Shown in pieces: positions 24,174-35,669 of a stretch of DNA of 64,000 nt. How positions within the stretch are numbered: position 1 is the stretch's first letter; each line of letters starts with the position of its first letter. The position numbers and the translations under genes are program-made. The notes under the pieces were generated by a model. It made no database searches. It was not told the origin of the DNA and saw only the letters and a list, made by a program, of their open reading frames with translations. Source of the DNA: Typhlomys cinereus (Eukaryota; Chordata; Mammalia; Rodentia; Platacanthomyidae); assembly GCA_023101885.1 (NCBI GenBank), contig JALPQD010000295.1:1545131-1609130 (forward strand), written 5' to 3'.

Positions 24174-24255
24174 TTTGGGCTAGTATGTGGCTCAGTGATA
24201 AGAGTTTAACATAAAAGAAGCCCTGGGTTTGATGTTTAGTACTGAAAAAAAACTT
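24174..24255 (+). mobile_element. ID-like SINE
   Basis: ggctagtatgtggctcagtg head, ccctgggtttgatgtttag, A-tail. Confidence 0.55.
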
Positions 24256-24259
24256 TAAT

Positions 24260-24985
24260 TATTTGAAGGATAATGAAGAATATCCTTGTTCAGAACTGAT
24301 CTTCTATTTATATCTGTCTTCTGACTCATATTATGTTTAAAAACTCCTTTTGTAGTTTACTGTGATAAAATTCTTGCTGACAACAGCTATTGATTAATGA
24401 CTCTCAGGATGCCAATGATCTGGCAAAGGGATGCCAAGCATTACAAAGTGTCTATGGAAGACAATGCTGCTGTGTGTGTCTGAAGAATCGGGAGCACTGT
24501 CTTGCTCAATCATTTTGCAGTGACTGAGCTCATTGGCTTGGTCTGATGGACTGACAGAGAGCACAGACACCAGGAGGAACAGCGGGGCACTGACCAAGGC
24601 AGAGCCGTCAGATACAGGAGGGCATCCTGCCAAGGCCAGAGATTCAGAGTACTCCAAGTCAGTTCTAGGAAACAAGACAATAGCTCTTGTTTTCAATCCA
24701 GTATAAGTTATTTAAAAAAAAAAAAAACAAAACAAAACAAGAGAGCAAGGCTACCACAGTGTTGTGATTGCTAAATACCGTATTATCTGTGTGTATCACA
24801 GGCAGACCTAATCCCAGGGCCTGCCTAGTAGTCTTCATTTAACTAAGAGCTCTAGAAGCAGAGACTTTGTCTGTTATTCAAAATGATGCTCCGATTCAGA
24901 CAAAAATGTCCCATATTTTCCTGCAAATGTGAAATCTAGATTTAAAGATATATGTACATCTATATATATACACACATTGATGTAC
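24260..24985. other. Intergenic unique DNA with one open minus frame
   Basis: The minus frame 24394-24696 (100 codons) has balanced composition but no recognised domain. An A-rich run is at 24714-24740. Confidence 0.35.
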
Positions 24986-24990
24986 ATATG

Positions 24991-24997
24991 TGTGTAC

Positions 24998-25030
<33 letters not shown>

Positions 25031-25035
25031 TGTAA
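24991..25035 (+). repeat. (GT)n microsatellite
   Basis: tgtgtacgtgtgtgtg... run of about 40 bp. Confidence 0.9.
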
Positions 25036-25239
25036 ACATAAAAGCATAAGGGAGACTATTTGAGGGAGGAAGGGGACCAATGAAAGATGGAAAGGAGGGA
25101 TAGAGAAAGCGAGAGGGGTGAATATGATCAAGGTACAGTGATATATGTATGAAAAGTTCATAATGAAATTCATTATTTTATACACTAAAAAGTTAAAGAG
25201 TTAAAAACAAAGACATAAAATTAAATGCAATCGCCCTAG

Positions 25240-25345
25240 ATGGTTGTAGTGGCTCATGCCTGTAATCCCAACATATGGGAGGTAGAGGCAAGGAGAGTCA
25301 GGAGTTCAAAGCCAGACCAGACTGGACTACATGAGGTCCTCTAAT
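25240..25345 (+). mobile_element. B1-like SINE
   Basis: ggctcatgcctgtaatccca and gagttcaaagccagaccag. Confidence 0.75.
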
Positions 25346-26370
25346 CACCACCACCATCATCTTACCTATTTGTATAATTATGCAGATCTTAATAAAATAA
25401 CTTGTCTAAGAGTCTTTGCATGATCCAAAGTGCTATACAGACAGAATTGTGGCTGAGTATAAGCTATTTAGATAGCATTCTCTTTCTAACCCTCATCCAA
25501 CTCAGAGTGCTCACGGCTCACTGGATGATTTCAACGGCCCTAACTAGCCTTCTTCCCTTCCAGGAGCTCTTCTAGCAAGGAGCTCTGGACAATAAACACA
25601 TCAACTCAGTACATTGTGGAATCTGCTGGAAAATGGTAGATAACTAAGAGAAAAAGAACAGGAGAAGAGGATTGGAGCTTGGGGCCCAGTGGGCACTTTG
25701 ACATTTAAAAAATAATGGGAAAGTGATAATGGAGGAACATCCTAGAATGAGTAAGCGAGACAAATGGGTTTTGTAGGGGGCTAGGGGAGTAAGCTAGAAG
25801 TAAAGCTGAAAAGCCAGTAGGTAGGTCTAAAGTCAAAGTGATCAAAGATGAAATCATGACCAGTTCATTGCAGGCCTTTCTGGCCACTGGAAGTTTTCGG
25901 TGCTAGCCCACAGAAGCTGTCCCCATAGAGAGGAATGGCTATGCCTTGCACCCTATCTAGTTCTTTCCCTAAACTACTAAATTCCTAGCATGTAGTAGAA
26001 TCAAGATAAAATGGAACAATTGGATAGAGTCTCTATTTATGGACTTATGTCCTATCTAGTCCCTAACGTCAGAGACTGGTCTCCTCTAATCCTGCTAACC
26101 TCTAAAGTCTATACATGTGGGGGTCTCCTTTGTTGGGAGGCGGGAGATTGCTATTGCATCTCCACCATATCTCAGCTCTCCCCAAAGAGGGCGGCCAGCA
26201 TCATTACAGGACCTGGTTGTCTCTACAAAACTAGCATGCACCGCTGATTCTTTCCTCACCTACCATTTGGTTTTTGCTCTGACTCCTTGAAAGGATGTTG
26301 TCTGCAAGCACTCCATGCCCTTCTGCTGAAGGACAGAATGTTGCATTTGTATCACTGGCATCTGGCAAAG
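25346..26370. other. Intergenic unique DNA
   Basis: No gene or repeat recognised. Confidence 0.4.
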
Positions 26371-26373
26371 CAG

Positions 26374-26374
<1 letters not shown>

Positions 26375-26438
<64 letters not shown>
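26375..26438 (+). repeat. (CA)32 microsatellite
   Basis: Uninterrupted 64-bp CA run. Confidence 0.97.
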
Positions 26439-26442
<4 letters not shown>

Positions 26443-26739
26443 AATAGAAAATCCAAAAGACCCATCTGAAGGAATGGTGAGACCCAAGCACCATTTTAGT
26501 TTCCCCAGCACCCAAAGCAGAGCCTGACATCTGTAAGCACACTGTAAATGATCGCTGAAGTTGATCTGCAAAGTAAGTGTCGAAAATGAGGCAGGTGAAC
26601 TAGGAGACCCCCAGGGGACAGTACCAGATCCTCTCCCGTGGAATGGCTTGTCTTGCCCTTGACTCCAGAAGACCCTCCTTGACCACAGGCAGATCTGCAC
26701 TCTCCCAGGATACATACTACCTACTGCCCATCTCCTGGG

Positions 26740-26829
26740 AGTCCCCGAAGCGAGGGGCGGGGCTTAGGCCGGCCACACGCGCATTTCCCTTCTCCCTACA
26801 CTGTTGGCAGCACTGTTTGTGTCCGCTCG

Positions 26830-26868
<39 letters not shown>

Positions 26869-27330
26869 CACACACACGTGCTAGCAGACACCTGCCTGCG
26901 ACTGTCTCCTGCGCACACACAGCGCACCGCTTCGCTTCCGTCCACCCTTCACGCTCACAGTCATGCACCCCCGCACCCCCACTTCACACGCTGGTTCACG
27001 TGCTCCCTCCTCACACCCACGCATGCGCACTGACTGCTGGGGCCCTGCGCCTGCGCACCTGTGGCGGACAGACAGGTGGGTGTAGTATTGCAGGCATTAA
27101 TTCTGGCTTGGGGAGGGGGAGTGGTCAGTGCGGTGGTTTGAATTCTCTGACGGTGTCCCGGGAGACTCACCAGGAAGGAGGAGGCCGAAACCCGCAGGGA
27201 GAAGAGCGGGGCAGGGGATGGGTTCTGTCGGTCAGGAGGGATGCAGAGCCTCCTACTCCGTCCAGGGAGCGCCCCGGGTCTCTGAGAGCTGCCTGGCTTT
27301 GGCTTCCTTAGCAGAGTGGGACTAGTGCTG
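26740..27330. promoter_or_regulatory. Orphan CpG-rich segment with NRF1-like sites
   Basis: A GC- and CpG-enriched patch in intergenic DNA, broken by a (CA)n run at 26832-26868. It carries an Sp1-like GGGGCGGGGC near 26754-26763 and two NRF1-like motifs, gcatgcgcac (27021-27030) and tgcgcctgcgcac (27046-27058). No coding exon could be tied to it. Confidence 0.4.
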
Positions 27331-27589
27331 CCCCGCTTGGGATCAGACCCGCAGTGTAGCTCGGGTCTCACACTCTGTCCATTTTGGTTTGGGGACACTG
27401 CTTCTGGATACTGCGCATAAGGGTGAAAAGAGAAGAGGGCTTTATCATTAGACACCTTGGCTTGGAGATGCAGGAAGTGATGATGCGTGTCTGCCCTTGG
27501 AAGACTGAGTCAGGAGGATCGCTAGTTGGATGTCCGTCTAGAGAGACAGTATCAAAGCACAAGACAATAAGAAGCCTTTGTCAGTCGTG

Positions 27590-27700
27590 GTAGCTCAGAA
27601 TGTAATCCCATCTCTTGATAGGTTGAAATAAGGAGAACAGCCACGAGTTCAAAACCAGCCTAGGCTACAGCATGAGACTCTGTCTCAGAAGAACCGTGTG
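27590..27700 (+). mobile_element. B1-like SINE
   Basis: cgtggtagctcagaatgtaatccc and caaaaccagcctaggctaca. Confidence 0.65.
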
Positions 27701-27825
27701 GAGGAGAGGTAGAACAGGGTAAGAAGGTAAAGGGAGAAGGAGGAGGAAGAGAAGGAGCAGCAGCAGCAGCAACAACATTGCTGGAATCCTCTTTCTCTGC
27801 CTCTTCCAAGACCTGCGGCCTGGAG

Positions 27826-27990
27826 CTGCAGAGATGGGTCAGTGGGCAAAGCCTTCAGACAAGATGCAGCGTTTCAGAGCCTCAGTTCTCTATCTATGAA
27901 CCAAGAACCAGGCATTCAGCAAATGAGACACCCCCCCAACATCTATGTGGGGTCTAGCCTGGATGTCTAATAAATACATGTGCATAAACA
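27826..27990 (+). mobile_element. Old B2-like SINE
   Basis: ctgcagagatgggtcagtggg head and an aataaatacatg tail. Confidence 0.5.
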
Positions 27991-29945
27991 AAACAGATTT
28001 GGATTTTGCTTAGGTACAGATTGTAGTCAGCTAGGAGGGGTACTCAGTAGCAAGCCCCAGTAATTCCCATGATCATGACCAGACCTTTTGAAGTACAAGA
28101 ATAAAGTACTGTTTTTTTCAAAACTCACTGTGTTCTGGGTATAGGTGTATAAAAGCAATCAGTTCTCCACCCTGGACTTAGTTCCAGGCTGCCCTTTCTG
28201 TCATTTGTGCCACATTAAACAGATCCTTAGAACCTGTAATATGCAAGAAAAACACACTAACCAAGAAGTGGGTAGTATACAAATGAATACCTAATGAACG
28301 TCCCTACTTGACAACATCATAGTGAGAAATAAATGATGTGTGACATTCTAACCCATTTCCAGGTATAAAGAAGGTGCTCAACACATATGCATTAGGTGCT
28401 ACTGGAGATAGTATTGCCGAGTACTGAACACTTGTGACTCGTCCACTAAGCAAATGGGGGTCTGAACACTGGTACTGTCATCTCTAGCCATGCGGAGATC
28501 CTTAAGTATCTGAGTTTCAGTAAGCCTTGGGGTTCTGCTCCACACACAGCCATAATTATGGTGCTTTAGGGGGCAAAACTATCGGGTTGATTAAACGGGG
28601 TCACGCAGGGAAGGCTACTTTACTTGTTCATGGTCCAACACGCAGTGGTGGCTGTGGGAATGGTTTTGTTCTGTTTCCTCTGTGATGTAGGAGGGCAGAG
28701 TTGGCAGGCTGCAGGAGACCGCGGGAAGTTTTGAAATTTACATAATAGGACAGGATCCCAAATAGGAACAGCCAGAGACCCAAACCATCGACCCGGTGTG
28801 GATTAGGAAGCAGTACAGTTCACTGGGGAGACCTCAGGGCCATGGTGCTGCTCAACAAGGGTATATCCAGAAAACAAAAACGAAGAGCCCAGCGAGTGGT
28901 GCTTCCACCGTGCGGGGTCTAGCTGCAGGGACGTCTCTGAGCGCTGAACTCCATTCACGAAGGTACGCGAGGACTGGTGCGCTGGACAGATCCTTTGGCT
29001 TGCGGGTTCCTCGCTTCCGCGCCCAGGGGCTCTGATATCACACTTAGTGCACCCCTAAAAAAAAAAAAAAAAAAAAAAAAAAAGACGCCAGGAGCTCTTA
29101 CCAATACTCCCGTCACGGAGGGCGGTCCTTAATTCACAAACGCTGAAGACTGTGGTGTTTCCCCTCTCTCAGGTGCAGAAACCGGACCTCTTCCTCCAAG
29201 GTTCCCCGACTCTTTTCAGTTCTTGCAATTGACCAAGACAAACTCCTGGCTTGAGTCCCTGGGCTGCCTGGAACTGGGAGGGGCGGGGGTGGGCGGTCCT
29301 TCCCAGGCCTACACTTTTTCATCTGACAGGTCTCCCTTTAAATGTCACTGCAGACTTTTTTTTTTTTTTTTTTTAAATCAACACCCAGAGCCCCGTGGGC
29401 TTTCTTTCATATTCCCACGACCTCTTGTAACCCACCAGCTCTAAGTTGATTTGTTGATTCATTTAACGTTCTAGAAACTCCCAGAGGCGGGTCTTGAGCT
29501 CAGAAATTTCCTGGCACTGGGCCTGGTGTATAGTAGGCGCTCAATACACACTTCCTGGGAGGCAGGTGTTTGCAAATCAAAACCCTACCCACTAGTCAAG
29601 CGCTGTGCCACTGAGCTACATCCTCACTCAAGAGTACTCTTTCCAACTATCAAAGATTGAATGAGGCTTAGAAGGTTGATTAAATCCCTTCAGGTTCCAA
29701 GAAGGAGGGAGGGTGTTAAGTTTTATCAGTTACTCCTCAATCCTTATTTGCATCAGAAACTCTTCTAGCTTCAAGTCATTAAAAATCTCTACCACATTGG
29801 CATGTTTTGTATTTTTTAAAATCAAAACTCTCCCTATGATTTTTATAGATTACCAAAGTGAAAAGTTAGAAGAGCGGAAGTTTTCATTATAAAAAGCTCC
29901 TTCTTGTTTGGGAAAAATTAAAAATCAAAAAAAAAAAAAAAAAAA
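27991..29945. other. Intergenic unique DNA, start of the SINE-poor region
   Basis: No gene. It contains an A27 run (29057-29083), a T-run (29355-29374), an ID-like minus fragment (29590-29630) and an A22 run (29927-29948). Confidence 0.5.
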
Positions 29946-29949
29946 AAAG

Positions 29950-30025
29950 GTTAGAGACATAGCTTGGTGGTTGAGTCTTTGCTTAACATGGGCAGGGCCT
30001 TAGATTCATCCCACAGAATGAAATA
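29950..30025 (+). mobile_element. ID-like SINE fragment
   Basis: gttagagacatagcttggtgg head and ccttagattcatccc. Confidence 0.5.
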
Positions 30026-30069
30026 GTAAGAGAGACAGAAAACCGTTTTGATCCCCATAATTATTTGGC

Positions 30070-30109
30070 TATTTCGACCTAAAATTTGCTGAAAATGTAG
30101 GTCGAAATA
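30070..30109. other. Perfect inverted repeat (12-bp arms)
   Basis: Arms tatttcgaccta (30070-30081) and taggtcgaaata (30098-30109) pair perfectly around a 16-bp loop. Each arm carries a CpG. Confidence 0.85.
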
Positions 30110-31443
30110 ATAGGGGGGAGGTGAATGTGGTGCATAACTCACCCTTCCCTACCTCCCAACTTTCCTCAAAGGAACCCTGTCAAGCCTTATTTGGGGGGGA
30201 GGGTTGTACTAAAACTGGTCAGTGTCTCAGGAATTGGAATGGGAGGGAGGGAGGGAGAGCATTTGCTTCAATTATCCGGATAATTGTTCCCCACCTCGGG
30301 TCATTGTTACGGAAATGAAACAATATTCTATTGGGTACCGTCCTGGTCTTTTCAGTCCGGATCCCCGTGGTGTCCAGCACACGCTGGGCACAGAGTGGGC
30401 TCACGATAAATTTTATTCTGGTGACAGAAGAGAGCTTTGAGGGTGGGTTAGGATTTGGGGGTGGGTGAATAGTGATTAAGGTGGAAGTGGGGAGCAGAGG
30501 GAAGGGGTGGGGTGTGCTTGTTGCTATCAAAATTCTTTTCCAAGGACTGAGAGAGACTTTTTTCCTGAAATGCTGAGCCAACCGACTCACTCTTTTCTCA
30601 GAAGACCACCCCTCCCTTCTTGGAGGGCTCAATTGAACTCCTGCAACTGTGGGGAGCACAAAGGCCAATTCGTGTTTCTTAAAGGCCTGTGGTTCTGAAT
30701 AAACACAGGAAAGAAAAAAAGTTGTTTCTGGTACTGCCTCAGCACCGGCTGTTATCTTTAGGCTGGACCAAGTCCTGATTTACATTAAAAGCAGCATCAT
30801 TAGGGTGGCTGAGTGCCCTATCACTTCCCAAGGTCAGGGACGTGGGAACCACCTCTCAACTGTCCACTTCAACGGGTCCGCTGCTTTTTGAGGTGCGTGT
30901 GATGAGGGTATGTACATTTTGTTTTGTCAGTGCTTGCTAATTGCAACTTTGGCTTCAGTGGGATTCTTTTTAACTTCCAAAGTCGTCTGCAGGTTACAGC
31001 CTCATCTGGAGACCGACTTTTCCATCCCTGCTACACGTCCTGTGAACAATCGCCTCTCCAAGAGACTGAAAGGAAAATGGGAGCCCCATTTCTGCTGAAT
31101 GGCTGTCTCCGTTCATCCAAGGCTGCAGGGCTTTTGAGGACCACAATGAAAGTTACGCCCAAAGAGTGTCTCTTTGGTCAGATCGACAACGCTTGGCTTC
31201 ACGTTTGCAAGTTAAACGGGCAGAAACCCGGCTGAAACTCCCACGCCAGACGCCAGGGACATTTCCCTCCCCTCTGCTCTAAGCAAAACCAGGGGGAAGG
31301 GTCTGCAGGGGGAGAAGGGGGGCCCTGGCAGGGGTGAGGAAGAAAGGAAGCCAATTCCCAGAAAGGGGGGTAGTGGTGGTGTTCGCTGGCATTTTTTCTT
31401 ATTTTTTTAAATTTTGCTTTGTTGGCAGTTTCACCCAAACAAC
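30110..31443. other. Unique non-coding DNA upstream of GSX2
   Basis: No repeat or gene recognised. 30740-30830 is TAAT-rich and may be conserved. Confidence 0.45.
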
Positions 31444-31445
31444 AA

Positions 31446-31496
<51 letters not shown>

Positions 31497-31498
31497 AT
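31444..31498 (+). repeat. (AAAT)n microsatellite
   Basis: Thirteen or so AAAT units without interruption. Confidence 0.96.
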
Positions 31499-31564
31499 GC
31501 ACCAAGAGCATTTTCTCCTGTCTCCTCCCAGGTAGCTGCTTTTCTGCAGTCCCTGGAAATGTGA

Positions 31565-32110
31565 CTCCTTCATAAAATCAAAATTTATGATTATTCAAAT
31601 GTTGGGGACTGTGAAAAGAGAGGAAGAAAGAGAGAAAATTAATATTGCAGCTGTTCTTCTGATTAATGAGAGATAATTGCTCACGAAAAGTCACCCCTGT
31701 GGCATTTTGTTGTCTCCTGGATCTTTGTTCTTTTCCACTATTATTGAGGACTTTCTTGAAGACTAAGCGGTTCTTTTCAATTTTGGGGTATTCAGAAAGG
31801 GTTGCCTGGTTACAGAGAATGGGGAAATCTCGGGCTATATCGGGTAAGATGTGCCACAGACAGCAATATCACAATGCCACTTGGAGAAAAGGATGGATAC
31901 AAGTTAACGATGCGCTTTCAATAAAACATTCATAGACTTGTTCACGCTTTGATAATGACCTCATTAAAGGGAGCTGGGGGCACGTAAGTCCTGTCTCCTG
32001 TTTGTGTTCGGCTAACAAAACCCAGCTTTGAGATCATTCATCGCTTTGGAAACTAATATGAAATCAATGTAAGAGGAGCAAATAAATCCGAGGCTGCCCG
32101 CCGGCTCTGG
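31565..32110. promoter_or_regulatory. Candidate conserved enhancer upstream of GSX2
   Basis: Repeat-free, AT-rich DNA with many homeodomain-type cores (ttaatatt, attaatgag, gataattgc, cctcattaaaggg). The 3' half (31915-32090) has the texture of conserved vertebrate non-coding DNA. Alignment is required; this is pattern-based inference. Confidence 0.4.
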
Positions 32111-32154
32111 GACTGTCCCGCCCAGCTTGCCTGCTTGCCCAGGCAAATGCTGAA

Positions 32155-32172
32155 TGGAGGGGGGTGGGGAGA

Positions 32173-32203
<31 letters not shown>

Positions 32204-32230
32204 AGAGGAGAAAGAAAAGGAGGAGAAGAG

Positions 32231-32263
<33 letters not shown>

Positions 32264-32290
32264 GAGAAGGAGAAGGAAAAAGAGAAGAGA
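32155..32290 (+). repeat. Purine-rich (GGA/GGAA)n tract
   Basis: About 135 bp of A and G only, nearly uninterrupted. Confidence 0.93.
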
Positions 32291-32734
32291 ACTGTGCATG
32301 GAAAGGGGTAGAAATTGTGGTGCGTGGGGGGGCTGAAAAGAACACCCAAGCAGGTCAGCAGGGCAGAACTCTGGGTTCTGCTGAAAAAACTGGGCAGACC
32401 TCCCTGTTACTTTTCCTGATCTTTGCCAGTGATAGAGGAATGCAGAGTTCAGGTCAGGTCCCATCATGGAGAAGACAGAGAAGCACTTAAACCTTCGAAA
32501 CCTCAAAGCTGAGTCTTAAGGATCTGCTCCTCCCAATGGTCCAGAGGCAAGGACACACTTTTCACATGACTTACATTTTTTTTCTACGCTGAGGATAGAA
32601 TGGTGGTGCTCTGCCCAAGAGAAGTGGGGAGAACAATTTTGATTCTGTACTTATGGCATTCTTTGCTTTCTACTCGGGGGAGACAAAGTCATCCTGTGCA
32701 AGGGAGGGGGGGGACTCAAAGTATGCCCCCCACC

Positions 32735-32965
32735 TCCCCTTAAAAGAATTAATTTTCTCCTTGAATTATGAAAGTAATGGCTTAGGTAACAGCCTGTACT
32801 CTGTACCCAACTGCTTAATACCAAATAAATCCTTCCACGTGCCTCCCCCAGTCGTGGCAATTAGAGCTCATTATAGGCTCATAAGAGCTCTCATTTTGGG
32901 GATTACTTAATGGACGATGAAATTTTATCGGACAGAATCACTGAGAAATAAAATTGTGCAGCGGG
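32735..32965. promoter_or_regulatory. Candidate conserved enhancer
   Basis: gaattaattttctcc, gcaattagagctc and gattacttaatgg within unique DNA 2.7 kb upstream of the GSX2 promoter. Confidence 0.35.
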
Positions 32966-33663
32966 GCAAGCATTGTGGGCGTGGGCCTGTGGTCCTTCAG
33001 GCCCTCTAGGGAGACGGCCCAGCTTGGGGTCCTCCTTTGCTCTGAGCAAGTCTAGCCTGCTCCAGTGATAGGAAAGCTGCTCAGGACATGAAGGGCTGGA
33101 TAGAGGGTGCGGGTGGAGCTAGCTTCTGGAGATGTGGGTTAGAGTCAGGGAAGAATCAAGGAAAAGGAAGGGAAAAGATGAAAAACAGAACACTAGAGAC
33201 AAAAACTCTACGATAGAGCCCAAACCCAAAAAACTATAGAACATAAGACTACATGAAGGAATACAACGCCCAAAATATTTGCTTTATTGGTGGGCCCAAC
33301 ATTAACCAAGGACACTAGTGGACAAATGCCTCAGATGTATCCTTGCCCTTAGCTTTTCTCAGCCTCCACCCGAGGATGCTGTTTCCTTTACTGCCCTCAG
33401 CAACCCCAGGGCCCCTCACCTTCCTCAAAATTCTTTAGCATTGGACATGGTCTCCTTCGCTAATCGGAAACCAACCTAGTTATGCAAGCCTTCTGCATAC
33501 CCAAGAATCTCTAAAAAGAAGCCGGTCTGCATGAAAGCACCATTTCCAGGATCTTAGCAAGGAGTTCTTCCTGGGAGCACACACAGGCTGCACAGAATCC
33601 TGGCATGCAAGCACCAGTCCCAGATGCACTGTGCGAAACTTACTTGGCCCAGAGGAGAAAATG

Positions 33664-33672
33664 AAAGAAGGA

Positions 33673-33732
<60 letters not shown>

Positions 33733-33746
33733 GAAAGAGAAAAAAA
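33664..33746 (+). repeat. (GAAA)n microsatellite
   Basis: About 80 bp of GAAA units with minor variation at the end. Confidence 0.96.
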
Positions 33747-33989
33747 GCTATAACTCTAAAAGCATCCAAGGAATATCACCTACTGAACAACTCAGACCTT
33801 TAAAAAAAAATACCCTGCCATCAAGCCTCTCTCAATTGTTGAATTCCAAATCTTTTCCCCAAGGCTGAAATGACTGGGGAGCAAGGTAGGGTAGCGGATG
33901 GACTGGGGTGAGACTGAGTGCCTGCAAAGGCTGCATAAGCCAACCTTGCAATAGGAAAGTAGTTACAGCTGAGCTGCCCCACGGTCAGC

Positions 33990-34230
33990 CCCAAGACTCC
34001 TTAATTGTTGTCACAAGATGTTGGATTAGCACATTTCCGGAATAGCTGTCTGTTTACACTCTGGAGACCCACCGTCCACTAACCACTTTCTAATTGAATT
34101 CTAATCACATTCAAATAGCTCAATAACCAGCCTCAGCTGCAATTCATAAAACTTTAATTGCCATCCATAAATCCTGGGCTCCCCAGAGCCGGGCATCCCT
34201 GCAACCCAATTATACTTCAGCAGGCAAGAG
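33990..34230. promoter_or_regulatory. Candidate conserved enhancer 1.4 kb upstream of GSX2
   Basis: Dense TAAT cores: ccttaattgttg, tctaattgaattctaatcac, aactttaattgcc, cccaattatac. Repeat-free. Confidence 0.42.
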
Positions 34231-35030
34231 AGATGGTCACAAGAATGGAAGGGAGGAGAGAGAAAGGCACAGGGCAGAGGTGGAAGCATACCTTAGTTAG
34301 CGTTCCCTGCCCTCGGTCATTCTGTATTGGAAAGAGGGAGTCCTGTTTTAAAGTCCTATCTAGGTGAACCATTCATAAGAAAGGACCTGACTTGCTTGTA
34401 ACCTGCTTTGGGGGATGGGGAAGGAGAGGGAGACTGCTGTCACCTCTGCTGCCTTGCCTTCCCCCAAGATCAAACCCCCCAATGCTGTCCTCCCCCATGA
34501 GAGATGTCTAGTACCATGCCACTTCTCCCGACCAGAGGCAAGATTTCTCCAGTGATTAATATCCTTCATCCTTTTAAGAATTTCGGAATGTGCCCTTGTC
34601 AGCTGCCCATGATCAATTAAAAAAAAAAAAAAACAGCAGATTACTAGATTTAGAGTAAAAATGTTCCCTTGTTCCTATCCAGTCTCTAGGAAGGATGGTG
34701 TTTGGTCCTCTCCGGTTTTTGTTTTTTGCATGGAGTTTATATGGTGGCCACCTGCATGACTGCTTGGAGAAAGAAAAAGGTCACCTTTCAACATCACTTT
34801 CTTCAGGCTGATTAAAAAGGAAAAGGTCGTTGGTCTGAGTGGCCCCAGGAGGGCCCGAAGTACAAAAGCACTCGTGAAGAATCGGCAAAGAGCGCTGGGT
34901 TACTTCGCCGGGAAGCCTCACAGTTGTCCCCCAGATTCCTCCTGAAAAACATCCCCAATGACTTTGGCCGAGTCTAAAACCTGGGGAAAGAGGGCAGATA
35001 TGACTGTGGATAGGACTAGATCGTCGCCAG
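34230..35030. other. Upstream flank of the GSX2 promoter
   Basis: Unique DNA with an A-run at 34618-34633. No gene seen. Confidence 0.4.
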
Positions 35031-35450
35031 CCCTTCGCCCGCGCACCCTCCTCCAGAACCGAAGCCTCACACTTCGCGGGGCGCAGCCACCACCGGCGCA
35101 GAGCAGCCGCGAGCATCCGGCAACGCCACCAAAAGCCTCGCCCTGGCCACCTGGTGCCGCGGCCAAGAACCGGACAGAGGCCTAGGCCAGAAAGGAGCGG
35201 TGGGACACAGAAGGCATAGCGGCGATTTCTGCGGAGAGCCAGGACCATGAAGGAGGGGCGGAGAACGGTCTCCCCGGGAAATTAACAAAACGACACTTTG
35301 CAAAGTCACCCCCCCTCCGCCCCGCTCCCCCTCCTCGTTCTTCCCCGCCGTGCGCCCGCCCCTCCTCACCGTTTCTGTTGTGGCTCGGGCAGCCTATCCC
35401 GAGGGTGGGGGGCTGCGGAGGAGCGGGAGCCCGGCAGTACTCCGCAGCAT

Positions 35451-35477
35451 CACGTGTCGGGGTGGGGGGCTATAAAA
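35451..35477 (+). promoter_or_regulatory. GSX2 core promoter: E-box plus TATA box
   Basis: A canonical TATAAAA sits at 35471-35477 in a CpG-rich context, about 193 bp upstream of the GSX2 ATG, which puts the likely transcription start near 35500. A palindromic E-box CACGTG (35451-35456) lies 14 bp upstream of the TATA box. The predicted leader (about 35500-35669) has no upstream ATG. Confidence 0.75.
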
Positions 35478-35669
35478 TCCCGGAGCCGAGGCGTCGGGCG
35501 GGGAACACGAGTACCAAGACCTCTCTAGGGACCCCTTTCCAGACACGACCGCGTCGCTTCCCCAAGGGTTTGACCGGCCGCGCCCGCCCCGGAGCTCAGA
35601 ACTCGAGAGGAGAGGGGGCGCCGCAGCCCGCAGGACCTCCCCCTCTCCCAGCCGCGCATCCCTCCCGAC

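Noticed and set aside
24394..24696. 100-codon minus frame as a small gene or retrogene
   Set aside because: No recognisable homology and no poly(A) on the correct side; chance open frame not excluded.
26643..27311. 222-codon frame in the orphan CpG-rich patch
   Set aside because: It crosses a (CA)n array read as Thr-His repeats, with no domain or splice evidence.
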